Shown here piece by piece: positions 9,075 to 17,747 of a stretch of DNA of 64,000 nt. The stretch lies in the NCBI RefSeq assembly GCF_011305995.1, contig NZ_CP049910.1:4898001-4962000 (forward strand), written 5' to 3'. This DNA comes from Diaphorobacter sp. HDW4A. Its GTDB lineage: Bacteria > Pseudomonadota > Gammaproteobacteria > Burkholderiales > Burkholderiaceae_C. A model generated the notes under the pieces. It saw only the letters and a list, made by a program, of their open reading frames with translations, did not search any database and had not been told where the DNA came from. A program made the translations under genes and the position numbers. Within the stretch, counting starts at the first letter, position 1, and each line of letters begins with the position of its first letter.

Positions 9075-10201
9075 GCTGCGAACTCCTTGGCAACGCCGTC
9101 GAAATAGGAACCCATCACGCCGACGTAGCGCGAATCGGTGAGCAAAAAGGCATCGTGCCCGTGCGGCGCGTCGATCTCGGCATAGCTCACGTCGCGCTTG
9201 TTGTCGAGCAGCGCCTTGACGATCTCGCGGCTGCGCTTGGGCGAGAAACGCCAATCGGTGGTGAAACTCACCAGCATGAACTTGGCACGCGCCTTGGCGA
9301 GTGCCAGCGTGAGGTTGTCACCCGTGCCCTTCGCGGGATCGAAATAATCGAGCGCGCGCGTGATCAGCAAGTAGGTGTTGGCGTCGAAGTACTCGCTGAA
9401 CTTGTCGCCCTGGTAGCGCAGATAGCTCTCGATCTGGAACTCGACGTCCTGCGTGCTGTACTTGAGGTCAATGCCCTCGCGCAACTGGCGGCCGAACTTC
9501 TCGTTCATCACATCGTCGCTCAGATAGGTGATGTGGCCGATCATGCGTGCGATGCGCAGGCCGCGCTGGGGAATCACGTTGTGTGCGTAGAAATCACCGC
9601 CGTGGAAATCCGGATCGGTAACGATGGCGCGGCGCGCTACTTCGTTGAAGGCGATGTTCTCTGCCGTGAGATTCGGCGCGCTCGCCACCACGACGGCGTG
9701 ACGCGTTCGATCCGGGTGCTGCAGGGTCCACGACAACGCCTGCATGCCACCCAGGCTACCGCCCAGAACCACCGCGAGTTGCTCTATGCCGAGGCGGTCG
9801 AGCAACCGCGCCTGGGCGTTCACCCAGTCTTCGACGGTCACCACCGGGAAGCTCGAGCCGTAGATCTCGCCCGTATCGGGGTTGGTGTGCATCGGCCCGG
9901 TCGAACCGAAGCAGGAGCCGAGGTTGTTCACGCCGATCACGAAGAACTTGTGGGTGTCGACTGCCTTGCCGGGACCGATCATGTTGTCCCACCAGCCCTC
10001 GCTCTTGGGCTGCCCTTCGTAGACACCGGCCACATGGTGCGACGCGTTAAGCGCATGGCACACAAGCACGGCGTTGGACTTGTCGGCATTCAGTGTGCCG
10101 TAGGTTTCATACGCGAGCGTGTAGTCGCGTATCGACGCGCCGCTGGTAAGCGGCAGCGCCTCGTCGAAATGCATGAATTGTGGTGTGGCGATGAAGGACA
10201 T
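9071..10201 (-). CDS. metX: MetX, homoserine O-acyltransferase
   Basis: Alpha/beta-hydrolase-fold homoserine O-acetyl/O-succinyltransferase, the first committed step of methionine synthesis. Seen: '[13 protein letters not shown]', the nucleophile elbow '[12 protein letters not shown]', '[10 protein letters not shown]' (acid) and '[10 protein letters not shown]' (His). The presence of metW suggests succinyl rather than acetyl donor use (family knowledge). Start: the ATG at 10201 ([12 protein letters not shown]) matches typical homologues; an in-frame ATG at 10216 lies inside a terminator stem. Neither has a clear Shine-Dalgarno sequence, because a T6 tract directly precedes 10201. Regulation is by an upstream SAM-II riboswitch plus terminator. 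Confidence 0.93.
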   Translation of the reverse strand: MSFIATPQFMHFDEALPLTSGASIRDYTLAYETYGTLNADKSNAVLVCHALNASHHVAGVYEGQPKSEGWWDNMIGPGKAVDTHKFFVIGVNNLGSCFGSTGPMHTNPDTGEIYGSSFPVVTVEDWVNAQARLLDRLGIEQLAVVLGGSLGGMQALSWTLQHPDRTRHAVVVASAPNLTAENIAFNEVARRAIVTDPDFHGGDFYAHNVIPQRGLRIARMIGHITYLSDDVMNEKFGRQLREGIDLKYSTQDVEFQIESYLRYQGDKFSEYFDANTYLLITRALDYFDPAKGTGDNLTLALAKARAKFMLVSFTTDWRFSPKRSREIVKALLDNKRDVSYAEIDAPHGHDAFLLTDSRYVGVMGSYFDGVAKEFAA

Positions 10202-10237
10202 GAAAAAACCCGGCATCGCTAAAAACGAGGCCGGGTC
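10202..10237 (-). terminator. Intrinsic terminator/attenuator abutting metX start
   Basis: On the minus strand a stem ACCCGGC/GCCGGGT, continued by TCG/CGA after one mismatch and closed by a 7-nt loop, is followed by TTTTTT and then C-ATG of metX. It lies between the SAM-II aptamer and the coding region, so it probably works as the expression platform (inference). The aptamer's 3' end repeats the 5' arm sequence GACCCG, which would let it compete for the 3' arm. Confidence 0.8.
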
Positions 10238-10261
10238 ACATGCATGTCGCGTGTCGTCGGA

Positions 10262-10316
10262 CGGGTCTTTAGCTGGATTTATAAAGCGCCCGCAAGCTGT
10301 AGCAAATCGGCGCGTG
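10262..10316 (-). promoter_or_regulatory. SAM-II riboswitch aptamer upstream of metX
   Basis: Read on the minus strand, this shows the SAM-II signature in order: the P1 5' arm GCGCC, GATTT, TTGC, the P1 3' arm GGCGC, ATAAAT, then AGCTAAA. Spacing matches the known alphaproteobacterial and environmental SAM-II class, which represses metX/metA/metZ genes when S-adenosylmethionine is bound. Identified from memory of the consensus; no covariance search was possible. Confidence 0.85.
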
Positions 10317-10325
10317 AAGAATTGA

Positions 10326-10907
10326 TTATGCCAAAAGCTGCTTCACCGGGTTGTAAATCGCGAGCAGACCGAGCACGAGGAAGATCACCGCAGAGATCAT
10401 GTGCACGGTGCGGATCGGCACCTTCTTGACGATCTTGTCGCCAAGCCACACGACGGGCGCATTGGCCAGCATCATGCCGATGGTCGTTCCTGCCACCACC
10501 CAGACATACGAGCCAACATACTTGGCGGCCAGCATGACAGTGGCGATCTGGGTCTTGTCGCCCATCTCTGCCAAGAAGAAAGCAATCACCGTCGTGCCGA
10601 AGACACCCCACTTGGAATGGCTGCTCACCTCGTCTTCGTCCAGTTTGTCCGGAATCAGCATCCAGACGGCCATGGCGATGAACGAAATGCCCAGAATCCA
10701 CTGCAGGGCATTCTGGCCGAGATAACTGGTAATCCAAGCGCCCACAGCCCCTGCAAGTGCATGGTTGACGATGGTGGCGACGAAGATTCCGAGCACGATC
10801 GGCAGCGGCTTGCGAAAGCGCGCAGCGAGCACGAGCGAGAGGAGCTGGGTCTTGTCCCCCATCTCGGCGAGCGCGACGACGGAGGTGGAGATCAGAAAGG
10901 CTTCCAT
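10326..10907 (-). CDS. UPF0016/GDT1 family transporter (probable Mn2+ exporter)
   Basis: A 193-residue membrane protein with two homologous halves, each bearing the family motif E-x-G-D-K-T: '[19 protein letters not shown]' near residue 14 and '[19 protein letters not shown]' near 115. About six hydrophobic helices are separated by a charged central loop ('[14 protein letters not shown]'). Relatives include yeast Gdt1, human TMEM165 and the bacterial Mn2+ exporter MneA. The start at 10907 (MEAFLIS) is chosen because the leader upstream is a riboswitch; in-frame extension to 10973 would invade it. Manganese control by the yybP-ykoY element fits the transport role. The stop codon lies 10-11 nt before the SAM-II aptamer of metX. 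Confidence 0.9.
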   Translation of the reverse strand: MEAFLISTSVVALAEMGDKTQLLSLVLAARFRKPLPIVLGIFVATIVNHALAGAVGAWITSYLGQNALQWILGISFIAMAVWMLIPDKLDEDEVSSHSKWGVFGTTVIAFFLAEMGDKTQIATVMLAAKYVGSYVWVVAGTTIGMMLANAPVVWLGDKIVKKVPIRTVHMISAVIFLVLGLLAIYNPVKQLLA

Positions 10908-10992
10908 GGCGTGGGTGTATCGGCCGGAGACACCTGTACAAAACACATTGACCACGCACCGGCTCCGGCCCAAATGTTGTTGGATCGGTACG

Positions 10993-11125
10993 TAGTCAAT
11001 GGTCTCGTCCAGCCAAGGGGTGAATGCTTCACCCCAGCCTCATGCACCATAGGCCGTGAGGGCCCAAGTCTGTTGATGCATGCCTTTTTGCGAATGCGCA
11101 AAAACGAACTACTCCCCAAAGACAC
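10993..11125 (-). promoter_or_regulatory. yybP-ykoY (Mn2+) riboswitch
   Basis: On the minus strand the conserved loop L1 TTTGGGGAGTAG (11110-11121) and L3 CTGGACGAGACC (about 11002-11013) are both present, separated by paired elements such as TTTTTGCG/CGCAAAAA and GGGGTGAA/TTCACCCC. These are the two Mn2+-contacting loops of the yybP-ykoY class, which turns on exporter genes when Mn2+ is high. It lies 85 bp upstream of the UPF0016 gene start. Recognised by eye. Confidence 0.85.
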
Positions 11126-11438
11126 CGCAATTGTATCGTGATGCCCAGCAACACGGCGTTTTTCAAGGTCAAAGCACTGCCCGCCTATCAAACCCGTCGT
11201 TTTCTAGACAGATACCCCTAAAAAGACGCGCTTCCCCGGGTAATTCCCCATCCAAAGTGTTGCAGCCACGCCAACACGTGCTTTTTTCCTTGGAGTGATG
11301 CTTGATAATAGTTTCAGCATTCTGTGTTACAGATATGCGATTGCGGTGCTAGTCGATTTCGCATCATTGAAGTCGTTATGGGTTTGTTGGCTGCGTTGGC
11401 TCATCGCTTATTCAGAAAATTTATTAGAGCCTCGTTTT
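11126..11438. other. Intergenic region between divergent Mn2+ exporter and RRM genes
   Basis: About 310 bases without a gene. The stretch becomes clearly more AT-rich towards the RRM start (11290-11435), as expected for promoters and the long 5' leaders often found before bacterial RRM/cold-inducible genes. I see no tRNA, hairpin terminator or repeat here. Confidence 0.5.
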
Positions 11439-11777
11439 ATGAGCAACAAACTGTACGTGGGCAACCTGCCCTACTCCTTCCGTGATGGCGATCTGGAACA
11501 AACTTTTGGCCAATACGGCAACGTGTTGAGCGCCAAGGTCATGATGGAGCGCGACACCGGCCGCTCCAAGGGTTTCGGCTTCGTCGAAATGGGCAATGAA
11601 GTCGAGGCACAAGCCGCCATTCAAGGCGCGCACGGCCAAAGCTTCGGCGGCCGTGATCTCGTGGTCAACATCGCTCGTCCGATGGAACCACGCCCACCCC
11701 GCAGTGGTGGTGGCGGCTTCGGCGGCGACCGCGGTGGTTTCCGTGGCAATGGCGGCGGCTACGACCGCGCCTACTGA
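11439..11777 (+). CDS. Glycine-rich RRM RNA-binding protein (short)
   Basis: A 112-residue protein with one RNA-recognition motif: RNP2 'LYVGNLPY' at residues 5-12 and RNP1 'KGFGFVEM' at about 47-54. A short Gly/Arg-rich tail ends GGGYDRAY. Bacterial RRM proteins of this type bind single-stranded RNA and are commonly cold-induced in other bacteria. The start at 11439 aligns exactly with the paralogue downstream; the longer frame from 11295 would translate an AT-rich leader. It is nearly identical over the RRM to the next gene, so the two are a tandem duplication separated by a 270-bp intergenic leader. Confidence 0.88.
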   Translation: MSNKLYVGNLPYSFRDGDLEQTFGQYGNVLSAKVMMERDTGRSKGFGFVEMGNEVEAQAAIQGAHGQSFGGRDLVVNIARPMEPRPPRSGGGGFGGDRGGFRGNGGGYDRAY

Positions 11778-12047
11778 TTGTCAGTGCTGATCTGGGCTAC
11801 TGACAGTCCGGATCTCATCGATTTCAAAATGTCAGTGCGGGGTTGTAGGAATCTTCCGTTTTCGGATTTCCGCCTCACATGATCTTGCATTTTTTTCGAA
11901 GTTGTGGCGCATAATGGTTTGGCTGGGGTATTTTTCACGCCAAAGTTGCGGTGGTCCGTCAAATTTGTGCAAAAAGCACATGTGCGATTAGCCGACTGCG
12001 GTTTCGAGTCTCCATCACTTTTTTCTTAGTTCTTGAGGAGTCCCTTG

Positions 12048-12521
12048 ATGGGCAACAAACTGTACGTCGGCAACCTGCCGTACTCGGTGCGCGATAGCGA
12101 TCTGGAACAGGCCTTTGGCCAGTTCGGTGCCGTGACCAGCGCCAAAGTCATGATGGAACGCGACACTGGTCGCTCCAAGGGCTTTGGTTTTGTCGAAATG
12201 GCCAGCGACGCAGAAGCGCAAGCTGCCATCAACGGCATGAATGGCCAGCCTATGGGCGGCCGCAGCGTCGTCGTGAACGAAGCTCGTCCAATGGAGCCAC
12301 GCCCTCCCCGTAGCGGTGGTGGCGGCTTCGGCGGTGGTGGTGGCGGCGGTTACGGCGGCGGTGGCCGCAGCGGTGGCGGCGGCTATGGTGGCGGCGGCGG
12401 TGGTGGCGGTCGTGGTGGCGAAGGCGGTTTCCGCAGCCCCTACGGCGCTGGTTCGCGCAATGGCGGCGGCGGTGGTCGCAGCGGTGGCGGCGGCTACGGC
12501 GGCGGCAACAACGGTTATTGA
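12048..12521 (+). CDS. Glycine-rich RRM RNA-binding protein (long tail)
   Basis: A 157-residue paralogue of the preceding gene: RNP2 'LYVGNLPY' and RNP1 'KGFGFVEM' followed by a ~75-residue low-complexity tail of Gly with scattered Arg, Ser and Tyr (RGG/YGG-like). Such tails drive RNA binding and condensate formation in eukaryotic hnRNPs; that role here is inference. A good Shine-Dalgarno (GAGGAG, ~8 nt before ATG) fixes the start. The 270-bp gap upstream holds a leader with no other gene, so this copy probably has its own promoter. A terminator follows. Confidence 0.9.
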   Translation: MGNKLYVGNLPYSVRDSDLEQAFGQFGAVTSAKVMMERDTGRSKGFGFVEMASDAEAQAAINGMNGQPMGGRSVVVNEARPMEPRPPRSGGGGFGGGGGGGYGGGGRSGGGGYGGGGGGGGRGGEGGFRSPYGAGSRNGGGGGRSGGGGYGGGNNGY

Positions 12522-12559
12522 TTTCTCGTCCCGGGCAACCGGGATGCGGGCATCAAACG

Positions 12560-12586
12560 AAAAGGCTCCCTCGGGGGCCTTTTTTC
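12560..12586 (+). terminator. Intrinsic terminator after RRM gene
   Basis: Stem AGGCTCCC / GGGGGCCT with a short TCG loop, preceded by A4 and followed by T6. It ends the RRM transcript and lies 35 bp before the convergent SDR stop. Confidence 0.85.
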
Positions 12587-12619
12587 ATGGCCGCATGCAA
12601 TCGTATCGTGATGGCAGGT

Positions 12620-13411
12620 TCAAGCGTTGGGAGATGTCGTGCCCCGGTGCTTGCGCTCGCGGCCATGCAGGGCCTTGTCGAAAATCCAGTTGGGCAGCAG
12701 GCGCAGCAGCTTGGCGACGACGCCCATCTGCCACGGAATCACGCGATAGCTGGCACGCGCCGCGATGGCACGGAACGCACGCTCGGCGAAGGTCTCGGCG
12801 GAAATCAGAAACGGCATCGAATACCGATTCTCCCGCGTGAGCGGCGTGTCCACGTAGCCCGGCAGAATCGTCACCACCGACACGCCCTGCGTGTTCAATT
12901 CGCCACGCAGGCTTTCGCAATAGCTGATGACGGCCGCCTTGCTCGAGCAATACGCGCCGTGCCCCGGCAGGCCGCGAATCCCCGCCACGCTGGCGATGCC
13001 CACCAGCGCGCCGCTCGCACGTGCGCACATGGGCTTGATGAAGGGTTGGAAGGTCGCGGCAAGGCCGATGTTGTTGATCGCGTAGACCCGCGCCATCTGG
13101 TCGATGTCCTCGCGCTCGGCGGTGTCCACGCCCACGCTGATACCCGCGTTCGCGATCACCACATCCGGCACGCCCTGCTCCCGAATGCAGCGCTCGCCGG
13201 CGCCGACGATGCTGTCGATCTCTGCCACATCCGCTCCGTAGCAACGGCAGCGATCCTCTCCCAGCCCCTGCGAGCGCGCCCAGTCCTTCATGACATCGAC
13301 GCGCCGCGCGACCAGTGCGAGCCGGAAACCCGCCTTGGCGTAGCGCAGGGCCAGCGCCTGGCCTATGCCGCTGGACGCACCGGTGATGAAAACCAGAGGT
13401 GAGGGGTTCAA
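12620..13411 (-). CDS. SDR family oxidoreductase
   Basis: A 263-residue classical short-chain dehydrogenase. The cofactor motif TGASSGIG is at residues 10-17, 'ANAGIS' near 88 and the catalytic Tyr-Lys in 'YCSSKAAV' near 152; 'PGYVDTPLT' follows. The last ~40 residues ('WQMGVVAKLLRLLPNWIFDKAL') are hydrophobic/amphipathic, as in the DltE/YciK-type SDRs that touch membranes. It lies 27 bp downstream of lptC on the same strand, so it is probably the last gene of the Kdo/LPS-transport block. Substrate unknown. Confidence 0.85.
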   Translation of the reverse strand: MNPSPLVFITGASSGIGQALALRYAKAGFRLALVARRVDVMKDWARSQGLGEDRCRCYGADVAEIDSIVGAGERCIREQGVPDVVIANAGISVGVDTAEREDIDQMARVYAINNIGLAATFQPFIKPMCARASGALVGIASVAGIRGLPGHGAYCSSKAAVISYCESLRGELNTQGVSVVTILPGYVDTPLTRENRYSMPFLISAETFAERAFRAIAARASYRVIPWQMGVVAKLLRLLPNWIFDKALHGRERKHRGTTSPNA

Positions 13412-13438
13412 GGCGGCGCTCCCGTCGTTGTGTCGGCC

Positions 13439-14095
13439 TCAGGGCCGGTTGTTGCTGCGTGGCGTGAGTGTCGAGGTGACCCGGCTCGGCTGCATCTTGC
13501 CTTTCACGTCGCCGCGCATGTTGAGCACCTGGCTGTAGTTGTCGAAGTCCATGGCGTCGCCGGTGAACTGGTCGGGGCCGCGCGTGAGCGTGACCGGCAG
13601 ATGGGATTTCACGCGTTCCTGATTCGGCCAGACATGCAGGAATTCCCCACGGAACTGCATCGGCGGAACCGACTTGGTGCCGGTCTTCCTGAACTCCTCG
13701 CGGGTGACGACGGCGTCGCCGAAGAGCTGTACCTCGGTGCCATCCGCGTTCGAGAGCGCACGGTTTGCCGTCGCCAGCGTCACGCGGCCATCGGGGCTGA
13801 TCGAGCGCATGCGGGCCTTCTGGATCTCGAGCGTATCGGTGTCCATGAAGTGCTTGAGCGTCTCGCCCTGAATCTCGCTTTGCAGGCGTCCCGTGGCGTC
13901 GAAGGTCTTGATTGAGAAGTCGCGCATGTAGTAATCGGGCTCGTGCGAGATCTCGCGCTGCTGCGGCTGCTCGATGGGCTTGGGTGCGTTGCGCACCAGC
14001 CACCAGGTGCCGAGGGCGAGCAGGCCCATCAGCAGTATGGGCAGATAGATGGAGAAGATCTCCCAGACGCGGCGCAGGCGCTCGTTGAGGGTCAT
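13439..14095 (-). CDS. lptC: LptC, LPS export ABC transporter periplasmic protein
   Basis: A 218-residue protein with one N-terminal membrane anchor (about residues 16-35) and a periplasmic beta-jellyroll typical of LptC: 'DYYMRDFSIKTFDATGRLQSEIQGETLKHF' followed by repeated short beta segments. LptC connects LptBFG in the inner membrane with LptA. The start overlaps the kdsC stop by 4 bp (ATGA), matching the usual kdsD-kdsC-lptC order. lptA and lptB do not follow; an SDR gene does. Confidence 0.9.
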   Translation of the reverse strand: MTLNERLRRVWEIFSIYLPILLMGLLALGTWWLVRNAPKPIEQPQQREISHEPDYYMRDFSIKTFDATGRLQSEIQGETLKHFMDTDTLEIQKARMRSISPDGRVTLATANRALSNADGTEVQLFGDAVVTREEFRKTGTKSVPPMQFRGEFLHVWPNQERVKSHLPVTLTRGPDQFTGDAMDFDNYSQVLNMRGDVKGKMQPSRVTSTLTPRSNNRP

Positions 14096-14667
14096 GCGTA
14101 TTCCGCCAGCAGTTGCGCGTACTTGCCGCTGGCCACCAGCAGCAGGTCGCAGAGTTCACGCGCCGCGCCATGTCCGGCCGCCGCTTTGGTGATGTAGTGC
14201 GCGTTGGCCTTGACGTCGATCTGCGCGTTCAGCGGCGCGCAGGCGAAGGCCGAGCGGCGCATCACCGGCAGATCGGGCCAGTCGTCGCCCATGGCGGCGG
14301 CCTGGCTCCAGTTCAGCCTCAACTCGGCCAGAATCGCTTCGGCGGCCGGGCGCTTGTCTTCTGTGCCGAAACGCGCGTGCACCACACCCAGCGCCTTCAG
14401 CCGCAGTCGCAGCGCGGGAGAGTCACGCCCGGTGACCACAGCGGGCGTGATGCCGGCCTTCTGCAACAACTTGAGGCCGTGGCCGTCCAGCGTGTTGAAG
14501 CGCTTGATCGTCTCACCCTGCTCCGAGAAATACAGCCCGCCATCGGTCAGCACGCCGTCCACGTCGAAGAACACCACGCGCACGGGTTGCGCTCTGAGCA
14601 GCAATTCGGGGTCGATCTGCAGCGTGGGTTGCACTGGCTTGGCCACCGCGTCTTGTGATTGGTTCAT
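14092..14667 (-). CDS. kdsC: KdsC, 3-deoxy-D-manno-octulosonate 8-phosphate phosphatase
   Basis: A HAD-superfamily C0-type phosphatase of 191 residues. Motif I 'FFDVDGVLTDG' supplies the nucleophile and acid/base Asp, motif II is in 'VVTGRDS' and motif III/IV in 'TEDKRPA' and 'MGDDWPDLPVM'. It removes phosphate from Kdo-8-P for LPS inner core synthesis. The ATG at 14667 overlaps the kdsD stop by one base; a TTG one codon earlier is possible. Translationally coupled to lptC downstream. Confidence 0.92.
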   Translation of the reverse strand: MNQSQDAVAKPVQPTLQIDPELLLRAQPVRVVFFDVDGVLTDGGLYFSEQGETIKRFNTLDGHGLKLLQKAGITPAVVTGRDSPALRLRLKALGVVHARFGTEDKRPAAEAILAELRLNWSQAAAMGDDWPDLPVMRRSAFACAPLNAQIDVKANAHYITKAAAGHGAARELCDLLLVASGKYAQLLAEYA

Positions 14668-15671
14668 CAAATGACCTTTGCGCGCATCAGATCGCCGATA
14701 TGCACCATGCCGAGCAACTGGTTCTGCTCGTCGGTGACCAGCACGCTGGTGATCGAATGCTGCTCCATCAGCGCAGCCGCGTCTGCAGCCAGCGCCTGCG
14801 GACGAATCGTGTGCGGCTTGGTGTGCATGACCTCGCCCGCCTTCGCGCCCAGCAGTTCACCGCCGGACTCGATGCGGCGGCGCAGATCGCCGTCGGTGAA
14901 GATGCCCAGCAGGTGGCCCTCCGCATCGACCACGGTGGAGGCACCCAGCGACTTGGCGCTCATCTCGCGCATCAGCTCGCTGAACGAGGCCTCGGCCGAC
15001 ACGCGCGGCAGCTCGTCGCCCGAGCGCATGACATCGCGCACCAGCGTGAGCAACTTGCGACCCAGCGCGCCGCCGGGGTGCGAGCGCGCGAAGTCTTCGG
15101 CGCGAAAACCGCGCGCATCGAGCAGCGCCACGGCCAGCGCATCCCCAAGCGCCATCTGCGCCGTGGTGCTGGTGGTGGGGGCCAGATTCAGCGGGCAGGC
15201 CTCGCGCTCGACGCCGGAATCGAGCACGACGTCGGCATATTTGGCAAGCGACGATTCGAGCCCGCCGGTCATCGCGATCAGCGGCACCCCCTGGCGCTTC
15301 AGCACCGGCAACAGCACGGTGAGTTCGTTGGCCTCGCCGCTGTTGGAAATGCCCAGCACCAGGTCACCCTGGGTGACCATGCCAAGGTCGCCGTGGCTAG
15401 CCTCGGCCGGGTGCACGAAGAATGCCGGTGTGCCGGTGGATGCCAGCGTCGCGGCGATCTTGCGGCCCACGTGGCCGCTCTTGCCCATGCCCATGACCAC
15501 GACGCGACCTGGCGTGGCAAGAATGCGGGAAACCGCATTGACGAATGACTCTCCCACACGGTCGGAGAGAGCCACAAGCGCGTGGGCCTCATCCCGCAGC
15601 GCCTCACGCGCCAGATGCAGGGCACGGTCCGAGTCGAACGAGCGAGTGGAAGTTGGTAAAGAGGTAGACAT
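14667..15671 (-). CDS. kdsD: KdsD/KpsF arabinose-5-phosphate isomerase
   Basis: A 334-residue protein with an N-terminal SIS sugar-isomerase domain ('VVVMGMGKSGHVGRKIAATLASTGTPAFFVHPAEASHGDLGM') and two C-terminal CBS repeats (from about residue 210; 'ASTVVDAEGHLLGIFTDGDLRRRIE', 'ITSVLVTDEQNQLLGMVHIGDLM'). It converts ribulose-5-P to arabinose-5-P, the Kdo precursor. First gene of the kdsD-kdsC-lptC operon and divergent from the antiporter gene with only 49 bp between the starts. Confidence 0.94.
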   Translation of the reverse strand: MSTSLPTSTRSFDSDRALHLAREALRDEAHALVALSDRVGESFVNAVSRILATPGRVVVMGMGKSGHVGRKIAATLASTGTPAFFVHPAEASHGDLGMVTQGDLVLGISNSGEANELTVLLPVLKRQGVPLIAMTGGLESSLAKYADVVLDSGVEREACPLNLAPTTSTTAQMALGDALAVALLDARGFRAEDFARSHPGGALGRKLLTLVRDVMRSGDELPRVSAEASFSELMREMSAKSLGASTVVDAEGHLLGIFTDGDLRRRIESGGELLGAKAGEVMHTKPHTIRPQALAADAAALMEQHSITSVLVTDEQNQLLGMVHIGDLMRAKVI

Positions 15672-15720
15672 TCGGGAATTTTATAGGGCGCACCCGCCCT
15701 TCGCTCGTTTAGCATCAGTC

Positions 15721-17712
15721 ATGTCCTCATTGGCCCTCACCCTGCTCTATCTGCTTGCCGCCGTGCTGGCCGTCGTCGTCTGCCGCACGCTCAAGCAACC
15801 ACCGATGCTGGGCTATCTGGCGGCGGGCGTGCTGATCGGACCACATGCGCTCGCACTGGCCAGCAATTCCGAGGGCGTGCGCCATCTGGGCGAGTTCGGC
15901 GTGGTGTTTCTGATGTTCGCCATCGGCCTCGAATTCAGCCTGCCCAAACTGCGTGCAATGCGCAAGTTCGTGTTCGGTCTCGGCCTCATGCAGGTGGTCG
16001 TGACCATGCTGCTGTCATTCATCGGGCTGATGCTGCTGTCGCGCTACGTGGGCCGCGTCTGGGACATGAGCTGGCAGACCGCCGTGGCGCTTTCGGGCAC
16101 GCTGGTGATGAGCAGCACCGCCATCGTCGTGAAGATGATGGCCGAGCGCGCGGAACTCGAATCCGAGCATGGCCGCCGCGTCATGGGCATTCTGCTGTTC
16201 CAGGATCTGGCCGTTGTGCCGCTCTTGATCCTGATTCCCGCTCTCGGCGCCGCGCCCGACAAGCTGATCTGGGCGCTGCCGCTCGAAATGCTCAAGGCCG
16301 CCGCGCTGATCACTATCTTGCTGACCGGCGGCCAGCGACTGATGCGCTGGTGGTTCAACCTCGTCGCGCGCAGGCACAGCGAGGAGCTGTTCATGCTCAA
16401 CCTGCTGCTGTTCGCGCTCGGCCTTGCGTGGCTGACCGAGATGGCCGGACTGTCGCTCGCGCTCGGCGCGTTCATCGCGGGCGTGCTCGTCTCCGAGACC
16501 GAATACAAACACCAGGTGGAGACCGACATCCGCCCGTTTCACGACGTGCTGCTGGGCCTGTTCTTCATCACCATCGGCATGCAGCTCGATTGGCACATCC
16601 TGCTCGAACGCTGGGCGCTGGTGCTGCTGATGGTGACCGTGCCGATGCTGCTCAAGGCGCTGGTGATCTTCGCGATCTCGCGCTTCATGGGCGGTGCGGC
16701 GGGGGTGTCGCTGCGCACCGGCATCTATCTGGCGCAGGCGGGCGAATTCGGCTTCGTGCTGCTCACGCTGACCTCGGCACAGGGGCTGATCCAGCCCGCG
16801 CTGATGAACCCGATTCTCGCGGCGATGGTGGTGTCCATGCTGATCACGCCGCTGCTCATCCAGTACAGTAACCGCATCGTCATGCGCCTGGCTTCGAGCG
16901 ACTGGATGATGCAGTCGCTGCAGATGACGCAGATCGCGCGTCAGGCCATCAACACCGACCATCACGTCGTCATCTGCGGCTATGGCCGCTCGGGCCAGAA
17001 CCTCGCGCGACTGCTCCAGATCGAGCACATCCCCTACCTCGCGCTCGACCTCGACCCCGACCGGGTGCATCAGGCGGCGGCCGGCGGCGAATCGGTGGTC
17101 TACGGCGACGCCACCCGCCTGCAGGCGCTGATGGCTGCAGGCCTTGGCCGTGCGAGCGCGGTGGTCGTCACCCATCTGGACACGCACGCCACACTCAAGA
17201 CGCTTGCCAACATCAAGAAGCACGCACCCAATGTGCCGGTGATCGTGCGCACGGTGGATGACGCCAACCTCGACAAGCTACAGCTCGCGGGCGCAAGCGA
17301 GGTCGTGCCCGAGGCCATCGAAGGCTCGCTGATGCTGGCCAGCCACGCGCTTGCGCTGGTCGGCGTGCCCATGCGCCGCGTGATCCGCCTCGTACGCGAG
17401 CAGCGCGAGGGCCGCTACCAGCTGCTGCGCGACTACTTCCACGGCGCGGACGACGACACGCCTGCCGAGCTCGATCAGGAGCGCCTGAAATCCTTCACCC
17501 TGCCCTCGGGCGCAGCCGCCCTCGGCCGCGCGCTGCACGAGCTGGCGCTCGGCACACGCGAGGTCCAGTTCGTCGCCGTGCGCCGCGCCAATGGCTCGGT
17601 GAGTGCCGATGTGGCCGACCCGTCACTGCTAGCCGAAGGCGATACACTCGTGCTGCGCGGCCTGCCCAAGGCGCTGGCCCTTACCGAAGACCTGCTGCTG
17701 CGCGGCAAGTGA
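15721..17712 (+). CDS. CPA2 family cation:proton antiporter with TrkA-N domain (KefB/C, YbaL-like)
   Basis: A 663-residue inner-membrane antiporter. Residues 1-390 hold about 12 hydrophobic helices with family landmarks '[14 protein letters not shown]' and '[19 protein letters not shown]'. A cytoplasmic Rossmann TrkA-N/RCK domain starts near 418 ('[18 protein letters not shown]', 'VVYGDATR'), and a TrkA-C-like region ends the protein. Relatives exchange K+ or Na+ for H+. The start at 15721 is chosen because the first membrane helix begins there; upstream open frame overlaps kdsD. The apt gene follows within 36 bp. Confidence 0.88.
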   Translation: MSSLALTLLYLLAAVLAVVVCRTLKQPPMLGYLAAGVLIGPHALALASNSEGVRHLGEFGVVFLMFAIGLEFSLPKLRAMRKFVFGLGLMQVVVTMLLSFIGLMLLSRYVGRVWDMSWQTAVALSGTLVMSSTAIVVKMMAERAELESEHGRRVMGILLFQDLAVVPLLILIPALGAAPDKLIWALPLEMLKAAALITILLTGGQRLMRWWFNLVARRHSEELFMLNLLLFALGLAWLTEMAGLSLALGAFIAGVLVSETEYKHQVETDIRPFHDVLLGLFFITIGMQLDWHILLERWALVLLMVTVPMLLKALVIFAISRFMGGAAGVSLRTGIYLAQAGEFGFVLLTLTSAQGLIQPALMNPILAAMVVSMLITPLLIQYSNRIVMRLASSDWMMQSLQMTQIARQAINTDHHVVICGYGRSGQNLARLLQIEHIPYLALDLDPDRVHQAAAGGESVVYGDATRLQALMAAGLGRASAVVVTHLDTHATLKTLANIKKHAPNVPVIVRTVDDANLDKLQLAGASEVVPEAIEGSLMLASHALALVGVPMRRVIRLVREQREGRYQLLRDYFHGADDDTPAELDQERLKSFTLPSGAAALGRALHELALGTREVQFVAVRRANGSVSADVADPSLLAEGDTLVLRGLPKALALTEDLLLRGK

Positions 17713-17747
17713 CTTCCGTCCACCTCCAACACACACCCCCACCCACC

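Noticed and set aside
12310..12520. GGC/GGT-rich repeat resembling a tandem array
   Set aside because: It is in frame and encodes the glycine-rich tail of the RRM protein.
12585..14171. 528-codon minus-strand frame
   Set aside because: Runs out of frame through lptC and the SDR gene, both well supported.
14659..15720. N-terminal extension of the antiporter
   Set aside because: Lies antisense to kdsD; the first membrane helix begins right after the ATG at 15721.
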